A stretch of 64,000 bases of DNA. It comes from Linanthus parryae (taxonomy: Eukaryota > Streptophyta > Magnoliopsida > Ericales > Polemoniaceae). The position numbers and the translations under genes were made by a program. Under the pieces are notes generated by a model. It was not told the origin of the DNA, did no database searches, and saw nothing but the letters and a program-made list of their open reading frames with translations. The stretch lies in the NCBI GenBank assembly GCA_023055425.1, contig JALGPY010000003.1, forward strand, positions 55,723,891 through 55,787,890, given 5' to 3'. Below are positions 9,515-21,478 of the stretch, piece by piece (positions within the stretch are counted from its first letter, which is position 1; the number at the start of each line of letters is the position of its first letter).

Positions 9515-11607
9515 CCTATGGGCCGCGCCCCATCAGGTGGTTCCACCAAAGTCCATACTTTGTTGGTATACATGGATTCCATCTCGGATCTCATGGCTTC
9601 AAGCCACTTCTGTGAGTCTGGGCCACTCATGGCCTCCTCATAGGTAGTAGGCTCATCATCTATGAGTATCGTGTCACCGGAATCAGTTACGAGAAGTCCG
9701 TACCTCTCGGGTTCCTGGCGCACTCTACTAGATCTACGAAGCTCTTGTGTTACCTGAACAGGTGGATCCACAACTGCTTGTGCTTCCTGTTCATGTTCCA
9801 TAATCGGTTCGGCGATTTGTGGTTCTTGAACTTCTTCAAGTTCTACATTCCTCCCACTTGCTTCTTTAGAGACAAACTCTCTTTCTATAAACACGCCGGT
9901 CCGAGCAACAAACACTTTGTTCTCGGTTGGATTGTAGAAGTAGTATCCCTTAGTTTCCTTAGGGTACCCCACAAATTTACACTTATCCGATTTAGGCCCT
10001 AGCTTGTCTGATTGTAAACGCTTTACATAGACATCGCAGCCCCAAATCCTCATGAACGACAGTGTGGGACGCCTCCCACTCCACATCTCATATGGTGTCT
10101 TCATGACTGATTTAGATGGAACACGGTTAATGGTGAAAGCTGCACTTAATAGAGCGTAGCCCCAAAATGATAATGGAAGATCGGTTTGACACATCATAGA
10201 CCGAACCATATCCAATAGGGTTCGATTCCTCCTCTCGGACACGCCATTCCATTGTGGCGTTCCGGGTGGAGTGAGTTGGGACACGATCCCACACTCTCTA
10301 AGATAGTCGTCAAACTCTTGGCTTAAGTATTCTCCTCCACGATCCGATCGTAGAGCCTTAATACTTTTGCCAAGTTGCTTCTCTACTTCATTCTTGAATT
10401 CTTTGAACACTTCAAAGGATTCGGATTTTGCCCTCATAAGGTACACAAATCCATATCTACTGTAATCATCAGTAAATGTAATGAAGTAGACATAACCACC
10501 CCTGGCAGGCGTGGCAAATGGCCCACACACATCGGTATGTATGAGCGCCAATTGCTCACTAGTCCTCTCACCTTTCTTATTGAAAGGGGACTTTGTCATT
10601 TTTTCCAATAAACAAGCCTCACATGTCTCATATGATTCATAATCAAATGAGTCTAGTAATCCATCCTTAAGGAGTCTAGATACACGTTTCTCATTTATGT
10701 GGCCTAAACGACAATGCCATAAATAAGAAGGATTTAAATCATTTATTTTAATCCGCTTGGTATTAATGTTGTAGACAGGATTGCTCAGATCAAGGACATA
10801 AAGTCCATTAAATAATTGCGCACTAAAATAGTGAATATTATTCAAATAAAAGGAACAACAATTGTTCTTTATTGAAATAATAAAACCTTCCTTGTCCAAA
10901 CAAGAAATAGAAATAATGTTTCTGCTCATAGCAGGCACAAAATAGCAATTATTTAATTCTAAAACTAATCCTGAAGGCAGAGATAGCTCGCACACGCCTA
11001 TGGCCAACGCAGCAACCTTTGCTCCATTTCCAACGCGTAGATCTACCTCCCCTTTAGCCAATCTTTTACTTCTCTTTAGATCCTGCATATTTCGACAAAT
11101 ATGAGATCCACATCCAGTATCTAATACCCTTGATGTAGAGACAGTTAAATTGACCTCTACAACAAAAATACCTGGTGGTGGTGGAATCACTATTCCAAGC
11201 CGCTTGTCCTCCAGATATTTTGGGCAGTTCCTCCTCCAGTGTCCAGGTTGACTACAGTAGTGACATTCACCCTTAGTCACAACCTTGGCAATGCCACCAA
11301 CAGGCTTAAGGGCTTGTTCCTTGGACTTTGCAACTGACTTGCCTTTGCCCTTGGAGGAAGATGCAAACTTTTTGCCCTTTCCTTTATGTATCATCATAAT
11401 GGCCTTGCCCTTACCCTTGTTGATGCTCTGTTCAGCCGTCCTCAACATGTTGAGCAAATCTGGCAGTGGTTTAACGATCTCGTTCATGTTATAGTTCATA
11501 ATGAACTGTCCATAACTCTCGGGCAACGATTGCAACACGAGATCGGTTGCCAACTCTTGGCCGACCGGGAACCCAAGCCGGGCGAGATTCTCCAAGTACC
11601 CGATCAT
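9469..11607 (-). CDS. Angela Copia gag C-term - protease - integrase
   Basis: 712 codons. From the N terminus: end of gag; lysine/glycine-rich stretch; zinc knuckle CHYCSQPGHWRRNC (about residues 114-127); protease DTGCGSHIC (about residue 163); GAG-pre-integrase with the HHCC zinc site (HCRLGH, CEAC); integrase core with catalytic Asp in HTDVCGPF, Asp in RSDRGGEY and Glu in NGVSERRNR; and the beginning of RT. The frame ends after CKWV through a one-base deletion near 9500. A frameshift near 11600 separates it from the gag start. Confidence 0.9.
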   Translation of the reverse strand: MIGYLENLARLGFPVGQELATDLVLQSLPESYGQFIMNYNMNEIVKPLPDLLNMLRTAEQSINKGKGKAIMMIHKGKGKKFASSSKGKGKSVAKSKEQALKPVGGIAKVVTKGECHYCSQPGHWRRNCPKYLEDKRLGIVIPPPPGIFVVEVNLTVSTSRVLDTGCGSHICRNMQDLKRSKRLAKGEVDLRVGNGAKVAALAIGVCELSLPSGLVLELNNCYFVPAMSRNIISISCLDKEGFIISIKNNCCSFYLNNIHYFSAQLFNGLYVLDLSNPVYNINTKRIKINDLNPSYLWHCRLGHINEKRVSRLLKDGLLDSFDYESYETCEACLLEKMTKSPFNKKGERTSEQLALIHTDVCGPFATPARGGYVYFITFTDDYSRYGFVYLMRAKSESFEVFKEFKNEVEKQLGKSIKALRSDRGGEYLSQEFDDYLRECGIVSQLTPPGTPQWNGVSERRNRTLLDMVRSMMCQTDLPLSFWGYALLSAAFTINRVPSKSVMKTPYEMWSGRRPTLSFMRIWGCDVYVKRLQSDKLGPKSDKCKFVGYPKETKGYYFYNPTENKVFVARTGVFIEREFVSKEASGRNVELEEVQEPQIAEPIMEHEQEAQAVVDPPVQVTQELRRSSRVRQEPERYGLLVTDSGDTILIDDEPTTYEEAMSGPDSQKWLEAMRSEMESMYTNKVWTLVEPPDGARPIGCKWVSRRRSTWMVM

Positions 11608-12008
11608 TCAGAGTACATGGGTCCCACCGGGTTCCCTTCTGCCAGATGACATTTGAACAGTGCCTTTGAGACCTCATACCTCTCTACCCTCGCCTGCTCT
11701 TGGAAGAGCTGCTTTAGATGTTCGATCATATCGACAGCATTCATGTTCTCATGTTGCTTCTGAAGCTCAGAGGTCATGGTGCAAAGCATTAGGCAGGCCG
11801 CATCATTAGCGTCATCAACACGCTTTTGATACGCCTTTAAGGCAACAGGTGTCTGGTTCTCTGGACCTTCTGGAACATGCTCCTCTATTGCGTACAGTTT
11901 CTTCTCTTGCTTGAGAACAATTCTCAAGTTTCTGTACCAATCAAGAAAGTTGGTTCCAGAGAGCTTGTCCTTCTCATATGAACCAAGTCGCCATGCTTTG
12001 GCACGCAC
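11604..12008 (-). CDS. Angela Copia gag N-terminal part
   Basis: 134 codons resembling the gag (UBN2-type) domain of Copia elements, with motifs SGTNFLDWYRNLRIVL and YEVSKALF. It breaks at the right edge of the pol frame (about 11600) by a frameshift within the gag domain. The likely start is at or near 12008; the sequence just upstream is leader. The protein would form the particle with packaged RNA. Confidence 0.8.
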   Translation of the reverse strand: MRAKAWRLGSYEKDKLSGTNFLDWYRNLRIVLKQEKKLYAIEEHVPEGPENQTPVALKAYQKRVDDANDAACLMLCTMTSELQKQHENMNAVDMIEHLKQLFQEQARVERYEVSKALFKCHLAEGNPVGPMYSE

Positions 12009-13193
12009 GAACTTGATAAATAATGATGATAATGAGTGTTTAAATAACGAGAAGGCAAGAACACAATATTTGAATTTTGAGGGATTTTAAATTCAATTTT
12101 AATTGTTTTGTTGATCAAAATCAACTAATCTATCTATTTGAGTTTGGGCAAAACTCCAAATAATAGATTCGGGTTGTCTAATTATCTTATTATCCTAATT
12201 GCATGCATCATCCATACACCAACCACACAATAATAAGACAATAAAGTAAACAACCACAAAACAGAAATTAAACGTGATGTGGATATGGCCTTTTCTAGAC
12301 TAAGATAATTCCAAGCCAATGGAATTATCTATGAACCCTAAAAGCAAACACATCTCCATGCGTCTTGATCTTTTGGTCCATCCTTCATAGTCATGTGGAA
12401 TGCTCCATGCTCCATCTTTTGTGGCTCCTTTTGAATTTGGGCTTCTTTTCTTCAATCTTGGCTAACAATCTACTTTATCTAGCACTAGCTAACTTCTATA
12501 CTGAATAAAATAAATCTCATAAGTTGAGAAAAAAAATGGCACGCAGGCCATAAAACCCTAATTAATTATGACAATTAATTGATCAGCTCGCAGGCCGTAA
12601 ACCAAACCACAAAATTAAATATCCACATCAAACCACATCCTAAGGCCATATTCAATCACCTTGCGAATTGCACATAAACAGTTAAAATCCAATTTTAACG
12701 CGCTTGGTCAATTTTAATTGATTTTAGGATTTCTAAGGGTAAAACAGTCCATGGGCCCAACAATCAAATTGCCCGGGCCCAAAAAGGTGTCCATAACCCA
12801 CGCGGCTAGGCCGCGGGCTAGGGCCGCCCGGCCCCTAGGGCGGCCAAGCTTGGGCGGCAAGCAAGAGGGGGCGGTCCCCTAAGGGGGCCGAACCTCCTTG
12901 AGGAAGTTGTTTCCAAAACAACTCCCTTGCTTGGTGCCCAAGTTTGGTTGTTTCCTTGTTTTGGGAGAACTCCTTCTTCCCCAAGGATGCCCAAACCCTA
13001 GATCTAAGATCCTAAAATTTCTCAAACTCACCAATTCATGCATCCAATGCAAAAATTAGATCTTGTTATGATAGATTATTGACAAATTGTATCCCATGCT
13101 TGATTTGTCTTGTTTTACGCGATAAACAATCAATTCAAGGTGTAAAACAACTATAACGTAACACATAAACCACGTTTATGCTCTACGACATGT
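12009..13193 (-). other. Angela 5' untranslated leader
   Basis: About 1.2 kb between primer-binding site and gag. AT-rich near gag, then a GC-rich block (about 12780-12900) with repeated GGGCGG and GGGGCC motifs. No coding frame is convincing. In related Angela/BARE elements a long structured leader precedes gag. Confidence 0.7.
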
Positions 13194-13206
13194 GGCTCAG
13201 ATACCA
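13194..13206 (-). promoter_or_regulatory. Primer-binding site of the Angela element
   Basis: On the minus strand TGGTATCTGAGCC, next to the LTR. It resembles the Copia initiator-tRNA-Met site with a change in the middle. Confidence 0.8.
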
Positions 13207-13207
13207 C

Positions 13208-14632
13208 TGTAGGGTTTTGATTCATGGATGCACAACGGAAACAAAATTAACCATGCAAAACCCTCCAAGGATCACAAGTGAAGAGACATAACAATGGTAA
13301 ATGAAGAAATCAATAACACACCTTAGGGTTCTCCTTTGATGACTTCAAACGCGAATTGTGTCACGTTCTCTATGGTTGATCCACGCCTAGAGTTGATTCC
13401 TAGATCTCCCACTCCTTGGTGCTAGCCCGGAAAGAGGAAGAGGAAGAAGAATCACGCAAAACGAGACGAACCAAAGGAGGTTTCGGCCTCCTTTGGGGCC
13501 GACGAGGACGGGGCGGCGAGCTAGGGGGCGGTCGGCTCCTTAGCTTGTTGCTCTCTCTCATTTTGTTCTCTCCCACTCTTGTTATGTTCAATTACGAGCA
13601 TAAGTTGTGGGAAGGAAGGATGGAACGTCATTTATATAGTCCAACAACTCTTTGCCAACTACCTAAAGGACTTATTCTAGTCCTACTAGAATTCAGTTTA
13701 GTCCCTTCCTTGCAAATTAGTCCCTACTAAGTTTGCAAGGTTTTGCAAAGTGATCCTTCTAATTAATTAATCCAATTAATTAATTCTCAAATCTAGTTCA
13801 ACTCTATATAGCGTGTGACCCCATAGGTTCTATCTAGTTGGTAGCAACTATTTGCTAATATGGAGCGGTTTCTAGCAAAACATCCATTCTAGCCAACTAA
13901 TAGAATAGTCATCTTGACAACCTTTGTACAAGTAATTGTCTCATCCCTTTGTCTCTATATCCGGATTGGACACGAGACATACAAGTCACACTCGTATATC
14001 CAATCCATAGTTTCTCGATCCATGGGAATAGCCTTATTCGTGCAAATAACATCAATATCCCATATTTATTTATTTGAGTCTGGCCAGACATTCTATAAGC
14101 ACTATCCCTCGAGTGGCCTTGGATATTTGATCCCGTTATGTGGGAGGGACAAATTCTATCTACGTCCACTACGATATCTAAGCTTGCTTCTTATTGTATC
14201 CAGTACACGCCTTTATAACTACGCAGTTACGGTGTAGCGTTTAACGCTACCAAAATCACAATAGTCCACAACTAGAATATCTAGTGACTTCAAATCTAAG
14301 GATGACAATACCATTGCCCCGCGAGAAGCGCTTGTGACTCAACATAACGTGTATGTAGCCTTCTCGGAGATGGGTCAATCCAGTGCGACATTACCCCTAA
14401 TGCACACCTATGTATTGGATCATGATATCTCCATATCAAATCCAACCCCATACTAGTCTATAGATGATTGTCCCATTAATCATTATACTGGACTAGGGAT
14501 ATTTAAGATAAACAACACAATTATAAATCTAAGGACTTCATTATATTAAATATCCAATAAATAATAAATGAATTTCTAGCCACAAATAAATTCATACTAA
14601 ACTAGATTGCCTCTAGGGCATCTATTCCAACA
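13208..14632 (-). repeat. 5' LTR of the Angela element
   Basis: Complete 1425-bp LTR starting TGTAGGG and ending CCAACA on the plus strand, followed by TSD CTTGG (14633-14637). It is the sister of the truncated LTR at 3707. Confidence 0.9.
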
Positions 14633-14637
14633 CTTGG

Positions 14638-15973
14638 TCTCGAAGCTAGTATGCACCCTTTCACAGAAATTCTCTTTCAATCTTTCATGGAGAAGCTTGA
14701 CTAGATGGAGGAATGGACAGAGTTTATCCTCAACAATTATGAGAAGGTACTGATGAAATCTGGGGTCTTCCATGCCATACGCGTGACAAAAGGGCTCAGC
14801 CTCAGGCTCGACAGCGATATGCTAAAATTCATGTTCTCAAGGTATTCCAAGAAAACCCATTCTTTTCATTTTGCTACCTTCGACGATGCACCCACCCTAG
14901 AGGATGTGGAGATGCCACTCTTGCTCCCTAGCAAGGGAGCTATCGACCCCTTAGCTCCTTTTGCTTCCGGTGGAGAGCTCACCCTTTTCGCGCAAATGCA
15001 AGAGTGCATTGCGGACATGGAGAAGGCTGCCTCAAGGTGGAAACCAAACTCAACTACTTCTTTTGACACGTACATGTTTGTTTCCTCCGGCGCGAAGAAC
15101 ATATGGTCAAAGTGGGTCATGTAATTCTTCAAAGATTTTGCCAAACCAAAATTTTCTCAAGATTTGATGGAGGAAGACCCTGAAGCGGTAGTTGCCCTTG
15201 AGGGAAAAGGTGCTGATTCGACTCTCTGTGGCTTCCTCTGCGTTTGGTTGTCGCGCTACTTGATAGAAGGGCATCCACGCGATGGGGTTTTTACTCATGT
15301 GCCCGCGCTTGCAGTAAAACTCTCTCTTGGCCACAAGGTTGCTTTGGGGCCTCTAGTCTTAGGTTCCCTGTACCATCGTCTGGACTTGGCCGCGACGAAC
15401 GTTGAGCAGTTGCAAGGTAGGGTCGATGTTGTCTCTTTCGTCAACATCCCGCTTCTTACAATGTGGGTCTTTCAGAGGTGGCCAGCATACGCTCCCATCC
15501 CGCCAGAAGTAGAGCTTTGGAATGCTCCTAACGCCAAGCATGAGGACCTCTGCCCCCGAGCATGGCGTTGGTACAGAACTAGAGCTCCTCGTCGTACCTT
15601 CTCTCTGGTGTGCGACGACATCAGTTGTTTTGAGGCTAGACCCTATGTCCACCAATTGAACAACATTGTTTTCCAAGTAAACATGTACCCAGAGGAGGAT
15701 ACTGAGTACGAGCCTGAGTATATCACCAAAAGAGCTAGGCGTTATGGGAGATTCGTCAACTGGTGTACAAGGAGATATTTTCCTGATCTTCCTGAGTGGG
15801 TGGCTAACCCCGAACCCCAAGCTAAGAACACATCACGGTTCATTATGAACCGATTTGCGTGGGCCCTCAGCTGGGCTTTGATGTCGTCGCGCCGCCTCTA
15901 TGGTCTTAGGCCATTGTCAAAGGTTGCTATAACGAATTGCTATATGGTAAGAGAATTCTCTATTGTTGGCTGA
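14638..15973 (+). pseudogene. Antisense gene of A: plant mobile domain (PMD) part
   Basis: The frame continuing from 3706 runs through a TAG at 14702-14704, then open segments 14705-15124 and 15164-15973, separated by one more stop. The protein has the layout of the plant mobile domain (aminotransferase-like PMD): an N-terminal WTEFILNNYEKVL helix, the hallmark FHFATFDDAPTLEDVEMPLL block, then tryptophan-rich segments (WVFQRWPAYAP, PRAWRWY). PMD proteins such as MAIN/MAIL1 are plant proteins linked to silencing and genome stability, and PMD open frames are known inside plant transposons. It lies antisense to gag-pol of A, between pol and the 3' LTR. The function in the element is unknown. Confidence 0.75.
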
Positions 15974-16009
15974 TCTCCCATTGACTCAACCTTCCAGAGA
16001 TAGACGAGG

Positions 16010-18971
16010 GCAGAATAACCCCAAGTTGGGTTTCTTTTTGGAACTCGCAAATTCGTCGTCTTGCGAAATCTCAGGCTCAGCTCCAGGCCAGCAAAGCTCA
16101 CGCGCTTCTGATAACGGGTTATCCATTCAAGTCCAAATGCTCCTTGGATGAGACACAATATGGTTTCTACTCTTTGATGGACCATGACCATCACCTGTGC
16201 CCTCGTTTTATCCTTGAAGAAAAGGAAGCCATCGTCAAGCAGAAGTCCCTCAAGGCAAGGACTCAGTACGTGGACGACTTCAAAAAGGTATACTTAAGCC
16301 ATTTCATTCATTTATTTCTATAAAGAGTGTGAATTCTAATTTGCCTTCCCATGGCAGTGCTATTTGAGGCGATTCGCGTCTGGGGATCGTAGTGAAGGCT
16401 TCAATGACTTCTGCCGCAAAAAAAAAGATCGAACCTGAGGTTGCTATTGCTCCAGCATGGCCAATGGATTTAGAAGTCCAGAAGGTGGTCTCAGAAGCGA
16501 TCGAATCCTTCCTTGCACCCCTTGCCAAATCTCTGAAGAAGAAGAGGTCTGGAACCAGTAGCTTGGCAACCCAACAGTCCAAACGCCTAAGGAACTATCC
16601 TGCTCCCGCAGCCCCTGCCAAAAAAGATCAAGCTCCTCCTGCAAAGAAGGGCCAAGCTCCTCCTTCTAAGAAGAGTCAAGCCCCTCCCGCTCCCGCGAAG
16701 AAGGCGGCTGCAAAGAAAGCATTTGTCCAGAGAAAAGGTACTCAAGTCGTACTGCTTCTTGAATTATGATAAGTTCTGTCTTTGACACTTAGTTGTTGAA
16801 TCTGTTACAGGCAGCAATAGCCCAGATCAAGGGGTGGAAGGCATGACTGAATAGGAGGCCATTGCAAAATCCAGGATTATGGCTGAGGAGAGGGAGAAAG
16901 GAAAAAGAGGAAGAAGATCGCCGAATTCAGGCAGTTGTTCAGAGGAGTCTTGAAGACCTTAAAGATCAGGAGCAACCTTTGCGCTCAGTTGTTAGTCAAG
17001 TACAACAAGCGCGCTCAACTACTTCTCAGATGCAGCAAGCGCAAATGGCCTTCCATGACCTTACTGGTGATGAAGAGGAAGAATCTACGATTTTTAAATT
17101 TGCTTTATCGCACCATGAGCTTATCTTGCGTGCATTATATCATGGGGTGTATAGGCATGATATTCGCCCCTGGTTAGTAGCTCAATGTGGAGAATCCTCA
17201 TGTACCAATACTTCCTTAGTGCTGCCATGCTTCATTTTACTTTCTTCCAGTAATGATGATAGTTTCTGACATTTGATAACAATATTCCACACCCCATCAG
17301 GTCATGCAAAATTAAAAGGGATTGATGATAATCCTTGTGCAGATGCCCCATATGAGATTGGAGGTCATCATAGCTCCTTACACTTTTTTTAATATGCTTC
17401 ACGCTTCTTTCACCTTGTATTAAACTTTGAAACCTTACTTTGTAGCAGATGCATAGCCATTGAAGAGCCTGCAGTTGCTCCGCAAGGGCCTAGCACTGAA
17501 ATGGTTGACGTTGAGAGAGAGCGCCTCGAACTCATCATTGAGCAAGAGCAAGAGGAGGAAGCACTTCAACAAGAGCAGGAACAAAGTGCTAAAACTAACT
17601 CGTGCATTGCAAGGGAAGCTTCCCCAAGAGTTGATGCCCCTGAGCAAAGTTCACTTCCAGCTGAAGCTCAAAAGGAAGCAACTTCTACGTCTGAAGCTCC
17701 TTCACATGTTTCTCCTACAGCCGCATTGCCAACTGAGCCCCCCCCTTGGAACAGTCGAGCGAGCTGAGGTTGCTCAAGAAGCAGTGACTTCAAATCCCCC
17801 ACCTCAAAATATGCATGTTAACGAAGGAGGGACTGAACGTGAGTCTAATGTGAGTGGTGTTGCGCTCGATTAAGACATGGCGGATGCTCAATTGTCAATC
17901 TCTGACGCTGTTGTCACTGCGGCTCCTGGAACACAAATTAACGTTGCGCATGAAAATGTTCCAGAAGTTCCAGAGTCTGCACCAAGTTTGGTGGAAGCAG
18001 GAAGAAATGAAGACGCATTTATGGCTGAGCCTCATCAAAATGAAACCTCGAAGACCAGTACTCCAGTGTCTGCGACTAAGGTGCCATCAAGAATCACTCC
18101 ACCTGTGCCAAACACCTCAAGAAGCGTTGCATCCCCAGAGGGGCCTAGTGAAAACTTGTCACTTCCTAGCATGGTTGTTGATTCCTCTGGCTTTGATCTG
18201 GATAAGCTCTTTTCTCAAAATCCATGGGCGGTGTGGGGTTCGTAGATTGCCGAACCAGTTGTTTCCAAAAGGAACTATGCGGTTCCTGAGGAATACCTCC
18301 CGCGTGAAGCTCTGATAGACCATAGGTTAGCTGAGGCAGCCTCTTATAGTGGCCAAACAGCGACTCCAATTGCCTCACTTCAGCAAATTGGTTAGGGAAC
18401 TGGTAAGACAGTCTTCATACGAGCGTTTTGCACAACATATGATCTCATGTCACCACTAAGTACTTTCCTTTCATTTTTGTATCTACAGACACTGATCAGG
18501 CTTGCCTGGAATGGCTTATGAAGGTTCGCGTATCATATCCAACAGTGTTTACAAGAGTTCTGGAGCTAGCTCCCAGAGATAAGGGGATCTTCTTAAAGAG
18601 ATGGCCGCTCTCTTGGAAAGAATACGCCAAACAACTCCGGCAAGAACCTCTATTGCTAGTGCTCAATGAATTCTCTCGAGCGCGTATGGCCTCTAACAAG
18701 TTTCAGCATGTAGGCTGAACCTTGATTTTCTCATACAGAGGCTGGTCAAGGTTAACAATTCTGCGCAACTCAAGTTTGGCTATATCAACTATAATAAGAA
18801 AAGGCTGCTCTCAAGGCGCGTAAGGAGATGCTTGATAAAGCCATCAAAGAGTTTGAAGAGGCTGTGAAGCATCATAAGAACAACAAGACTCTCTTGGATC
18901 TGCTATCTGGTAACTCTATAAAGCTATCAGTTGAAGACTCACTTGTGAAAGACTTTCTCGACGATCACTAG
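16010..18971 (+). pseudogene. Antisense gene of A: low-complexity and coiled-coil C-terminal exons
   Basis: Several plus-strand open segments separated by probable introns (donor GTAAGA at 15947, acceptor CCAG near 16000). Segments: 16392-16769, repeats of KKxQAPPxKK (lysine/proline/alanine-rich); 16862-17269, Glu/Gln-rich; 17501-17767 and 17877-18245, acidic and Ser/Pro-rich; about 18490-18718, a block with PTVFTRVLELAPRDKG; and 18800-18971, a Lys/Glu coiled coil ending in FLDDH and a stop. Exon joins were not resolved. Long disordered and coiled-coil tails fit the C terminus of the PMD gene. Confidence 0.5.
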
Positions 18972-19179
18972 TCTAGCACTGTAATAGTTTCAATTATTTT
19001 AGCACAACGAGTTTTGATGTACAAGTTTTTGCACTATATTAATCATAGCCGTGAACTTTTGCCTTTGCTCTTTCTTCACATATAGTAAGCATCATTTTGA
19101 TATTTTACTTGACTAACTCATGTCATTAAGTACTGCTTGTGCCATAACAGGCAGACACTTAATCGCTAGTTGCTGCTAT
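18972..19179. other. Spacer between antisense gene and repeat array of A
   Basis: AT-rich DNA where the antisense gene and gag-pol converge. I see no coding frame. Confidence 0.6.
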
Positions 19180-19620
19180 CTAAAGAGATAGACTTTAGTT
19201 TTGTTGTTAGTTAAAAATATAGTATTTAGAATTATGTTCTGCTGCTACCTAGAAATATAGGCCCGTATCGCTGCTATATAAACAAATAGGCTTTGACTTG
19301 GCTGCTATCTCAACAAATAGGCTTAGTTTTACTGCTATCACAACAGCTAGGCTTAGTTTTGCGTATGTCTGCTGTTTAGACAGATAGGCTTAATTTCTCA
19401 TATGGTTGCTATCTAGATAGATAGGGTTGATTCCGCATATGGCTGCTATCTAGACAGATAGGTCTAATTTTGCATATGGCTGCTATCTAGACAGATAGGC
19501 TTAATTTCGCATATGGATGCTATCTAGACAGATAGGATTAAGTAGTAAAGATTGCTATCTAAACATATAGGCTTACAGGGCATGTATTGGTTCTATATAA
19601 ACAGATAGGCTTAGATTCGC
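19180..19620 (-). repeat. Tandem hairpin-repeat array of element A
   Basis: About 13 units of about 25-38 bp around a core that on the minus strand reads CCTATCTGTCTAGATAGCAG. The core contains an inverted repeat CTATCT....AGATAG with a 4-base loop. The same core forms the larger array in element B (22990-24080), in the same orientation relative to each element. The array sits where the convergent antisense gene and pol meet. Confidence 0.85.
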
Positions 19621-19794
19621 GAAGCAATGGACTATCAGTCTCTTAAACAAGAAACGTAAATAAGAAAACGAAGCCAGCATTTGATAAAGAGCTCTCATAT
19701 GACAGAGTCATTATCATTAATTGAATCCTCATATGGGAGGATGTAAGAGAGATACAATTCTAATGAACTAAAGAAACTCAAAGAGAAGGTTAAG

Positions 19795-20853
19795 GATAGT
19801 ACTTCTTGAGCCATCGCATATTGATCGGGTTGGGAGTCGTGGCGGTCCCATGGCACCGTAGAATAGTGCAATAGCCACTGTCAAAGACTTCTTTGAATTC
19901 AAAAGTTCCTTCCCAGTTGGCAGCGAACTTGGGATGAGCTGCCTCGCACATGCAGTGGTCTGATGCTCGTAGGACTAAATCTCCTACTAGAAAGTCTCGA
20001 TGTTGGACAGTCTTGTTATAGGCTCGAGAGATTCTCTCCTTATACCTTGTATTTATCCTCTTGGCTTGTTCACGTTTCTCCTCGAGTAAAATGAGATCGT
20101 GGTCACGCTCATTCTCGTACAGGGCACTGTAGGCCTATCTTACAGAACTCACTTTGATTTCAGCAGGCACAACAACTTCAGCTCCATAGCAAAGCAAAAA
20201 TGGGGACATCCCCGTAGGAGTTCTTGATGATATGCGATATGCCCACAATTATGTACCCAAGGAATCTGCCCGCTTCTTGTGATCATCCGCGACCATTTTG
20301 CTTAATTCTAAGAAGTGACTTGTTCATAGCTTCTGCTTGCCCATTTCTCTTTGGATAGTAGGGTGTGGAGAACACTTGCCTGATCTTGTATTCCATTAGT
20401 TTTGAGGTTACTTGGCGATTGACAAAGGGCGTCCCATTATCGGATAGGATCGTATTAGGAATCCCAAAACGATATATGATATTTTCTTGAATGAATTTGA
20501 CAACCGCCAACGCGTTTGCTGTCTTTAATGGGACTATTTCGACCCATTTGGTGAGTTGCTCAGTTCCGGTCAGGATGAACTGATTCCTGCGCGACGGAGG
20601 GCGAGTGGGACCAATAAAGTCCAGAGACCAAGTATGAAATGGCCAAGGGGTTCCTAATGCGTGCAGATCAACTGCAGGAGCATGGACTAAATTGCCATGG
20701 AACTGACATTGCTGGCATCTTCTGACCTTCGCGCGACAATCAGCCTCCATGGTTGGCCAGAAATAACCAACAGTTAAGAGCTGCCTGCATAACTTCACAC
20801 CTCCTTGATGCTCCACCTGGTGAGACATTTCCATGACTTCCTGAATTTCTTGA
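19795..20853 (-). pseudogene. Element A integrase, C-terminal part
   Basis: Reading right to left: end of the HHCC zinc domain (HQGGVKLCRQLL, CQQCQFHG), integrase core with Asp in WSLDFIGPT, Asp in LSDNGTPF and Glu in NGQAEAMNK, then a C-terminal region with GDLVLRASD and NWEGTFEF, ending at about 19795. Frames break around 20280 and 20140. Element B interrupts it between the zinc-domain start at 25287-25350 and 20853. Confidence 0.88.
20849..20853. repeat. Target-site duplication of element B (left copy)
   Basis: CTTGA directly before TGTAGATGG; the right partner is CCTGA at 25287-25291, one mismatch in five. Confidence 0.75.
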
Positions 20854-21478
20854 TGTAGATGGTGCTTTCCAGACATACATATCATAGCCACGTGGCGGCC
20901 ATCAAGCGCACCTATATATGCTCCATGCGCATCCGATCACTACCCATGCTTATCCATTGGGGGCTGCGAGACTGATCCCTCGCGTACCAACCACACGGGA
21001 CTTGTAGGGACTTGTGGTTTGGAGGCTATAGTAAGGCCCGTCGCACGCGAACGAAAACCCAACTCGTGCGCGACCCTTGGTAGCTTACTGAGAGGTTTAA
21101 GGCTCACGTATCCCATAAATGCGGACGATCTCATAACGGTCTCCGATATATGCGGGCAGGTGCGTAACGTTCCCTATATATACGGTCGAACGTTCCGTTA
21201 CAGGGGCTATCATTACGCCGCCATTTATGGTGCATTAAACCCCCCCCCCCCACACACACACACACAACGGTCACTTCCCCATTATATATAGGAACGTTAG
21301 CTCTCCATTACAGCTCTCTAATCTCTCAGATCCTTAGCTAGTCTACTGTCTCTCTCTCAAGAATAGTTTCCATTGCTTACTCTCTCCCTACTCACACCCT
21401 ACACTTCTCTGTGTTCTATTAGAATCCCCCTACTTGAGGTGTACACTTGGATCTCTCTTGAGGATTTCCTCGCATACA
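20854..21478 (+). repeat. 5' LTR of element B
   Basis: Starts TGTAGATGG and ends ATACA, 625 bp. It has a TATATATA promoter-like segment and a C-run plus (CA)n tract near 21240-21266, also in the 3' LTR. It is homologous to the LTR of A. Confidence 0.9.

Larger units (their letters stand above)
3707..14632 (-). mobile_element. Angela-type Ty1/Copia element with three LTRs
   Basis: A minus-strand Copia complex flanked by CTTGG. Order left to right: truncated LTR (3707-4636), pol fragment (4637-6630), complete LTR (6631-8060), polypurine tract, pol and gag (8075-12008), leader, primer-binding site, complete LTR (13208-14632). The LTR start on the minus strand, TGTTGGAATAGATGCCCTAG, is close to the start known for Angela/BARE-1 elements, and the LTR length (about 1.43 kb) also fits. 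The outer LTRs (3707 and 13208) share variants that the middle LTR lacks, so the middle LTR and left pol fragment probably came from recombination or template switching. Confidence 0.87.

Noticed and set aside
6631..14632. A separate complete Angela insertion inside the left copy
   Set aside because: The flanks differ (ATACC and CTTGG) and the right flank is host DNA, not pol; the CTTGG pair brackets the whole complex instead.
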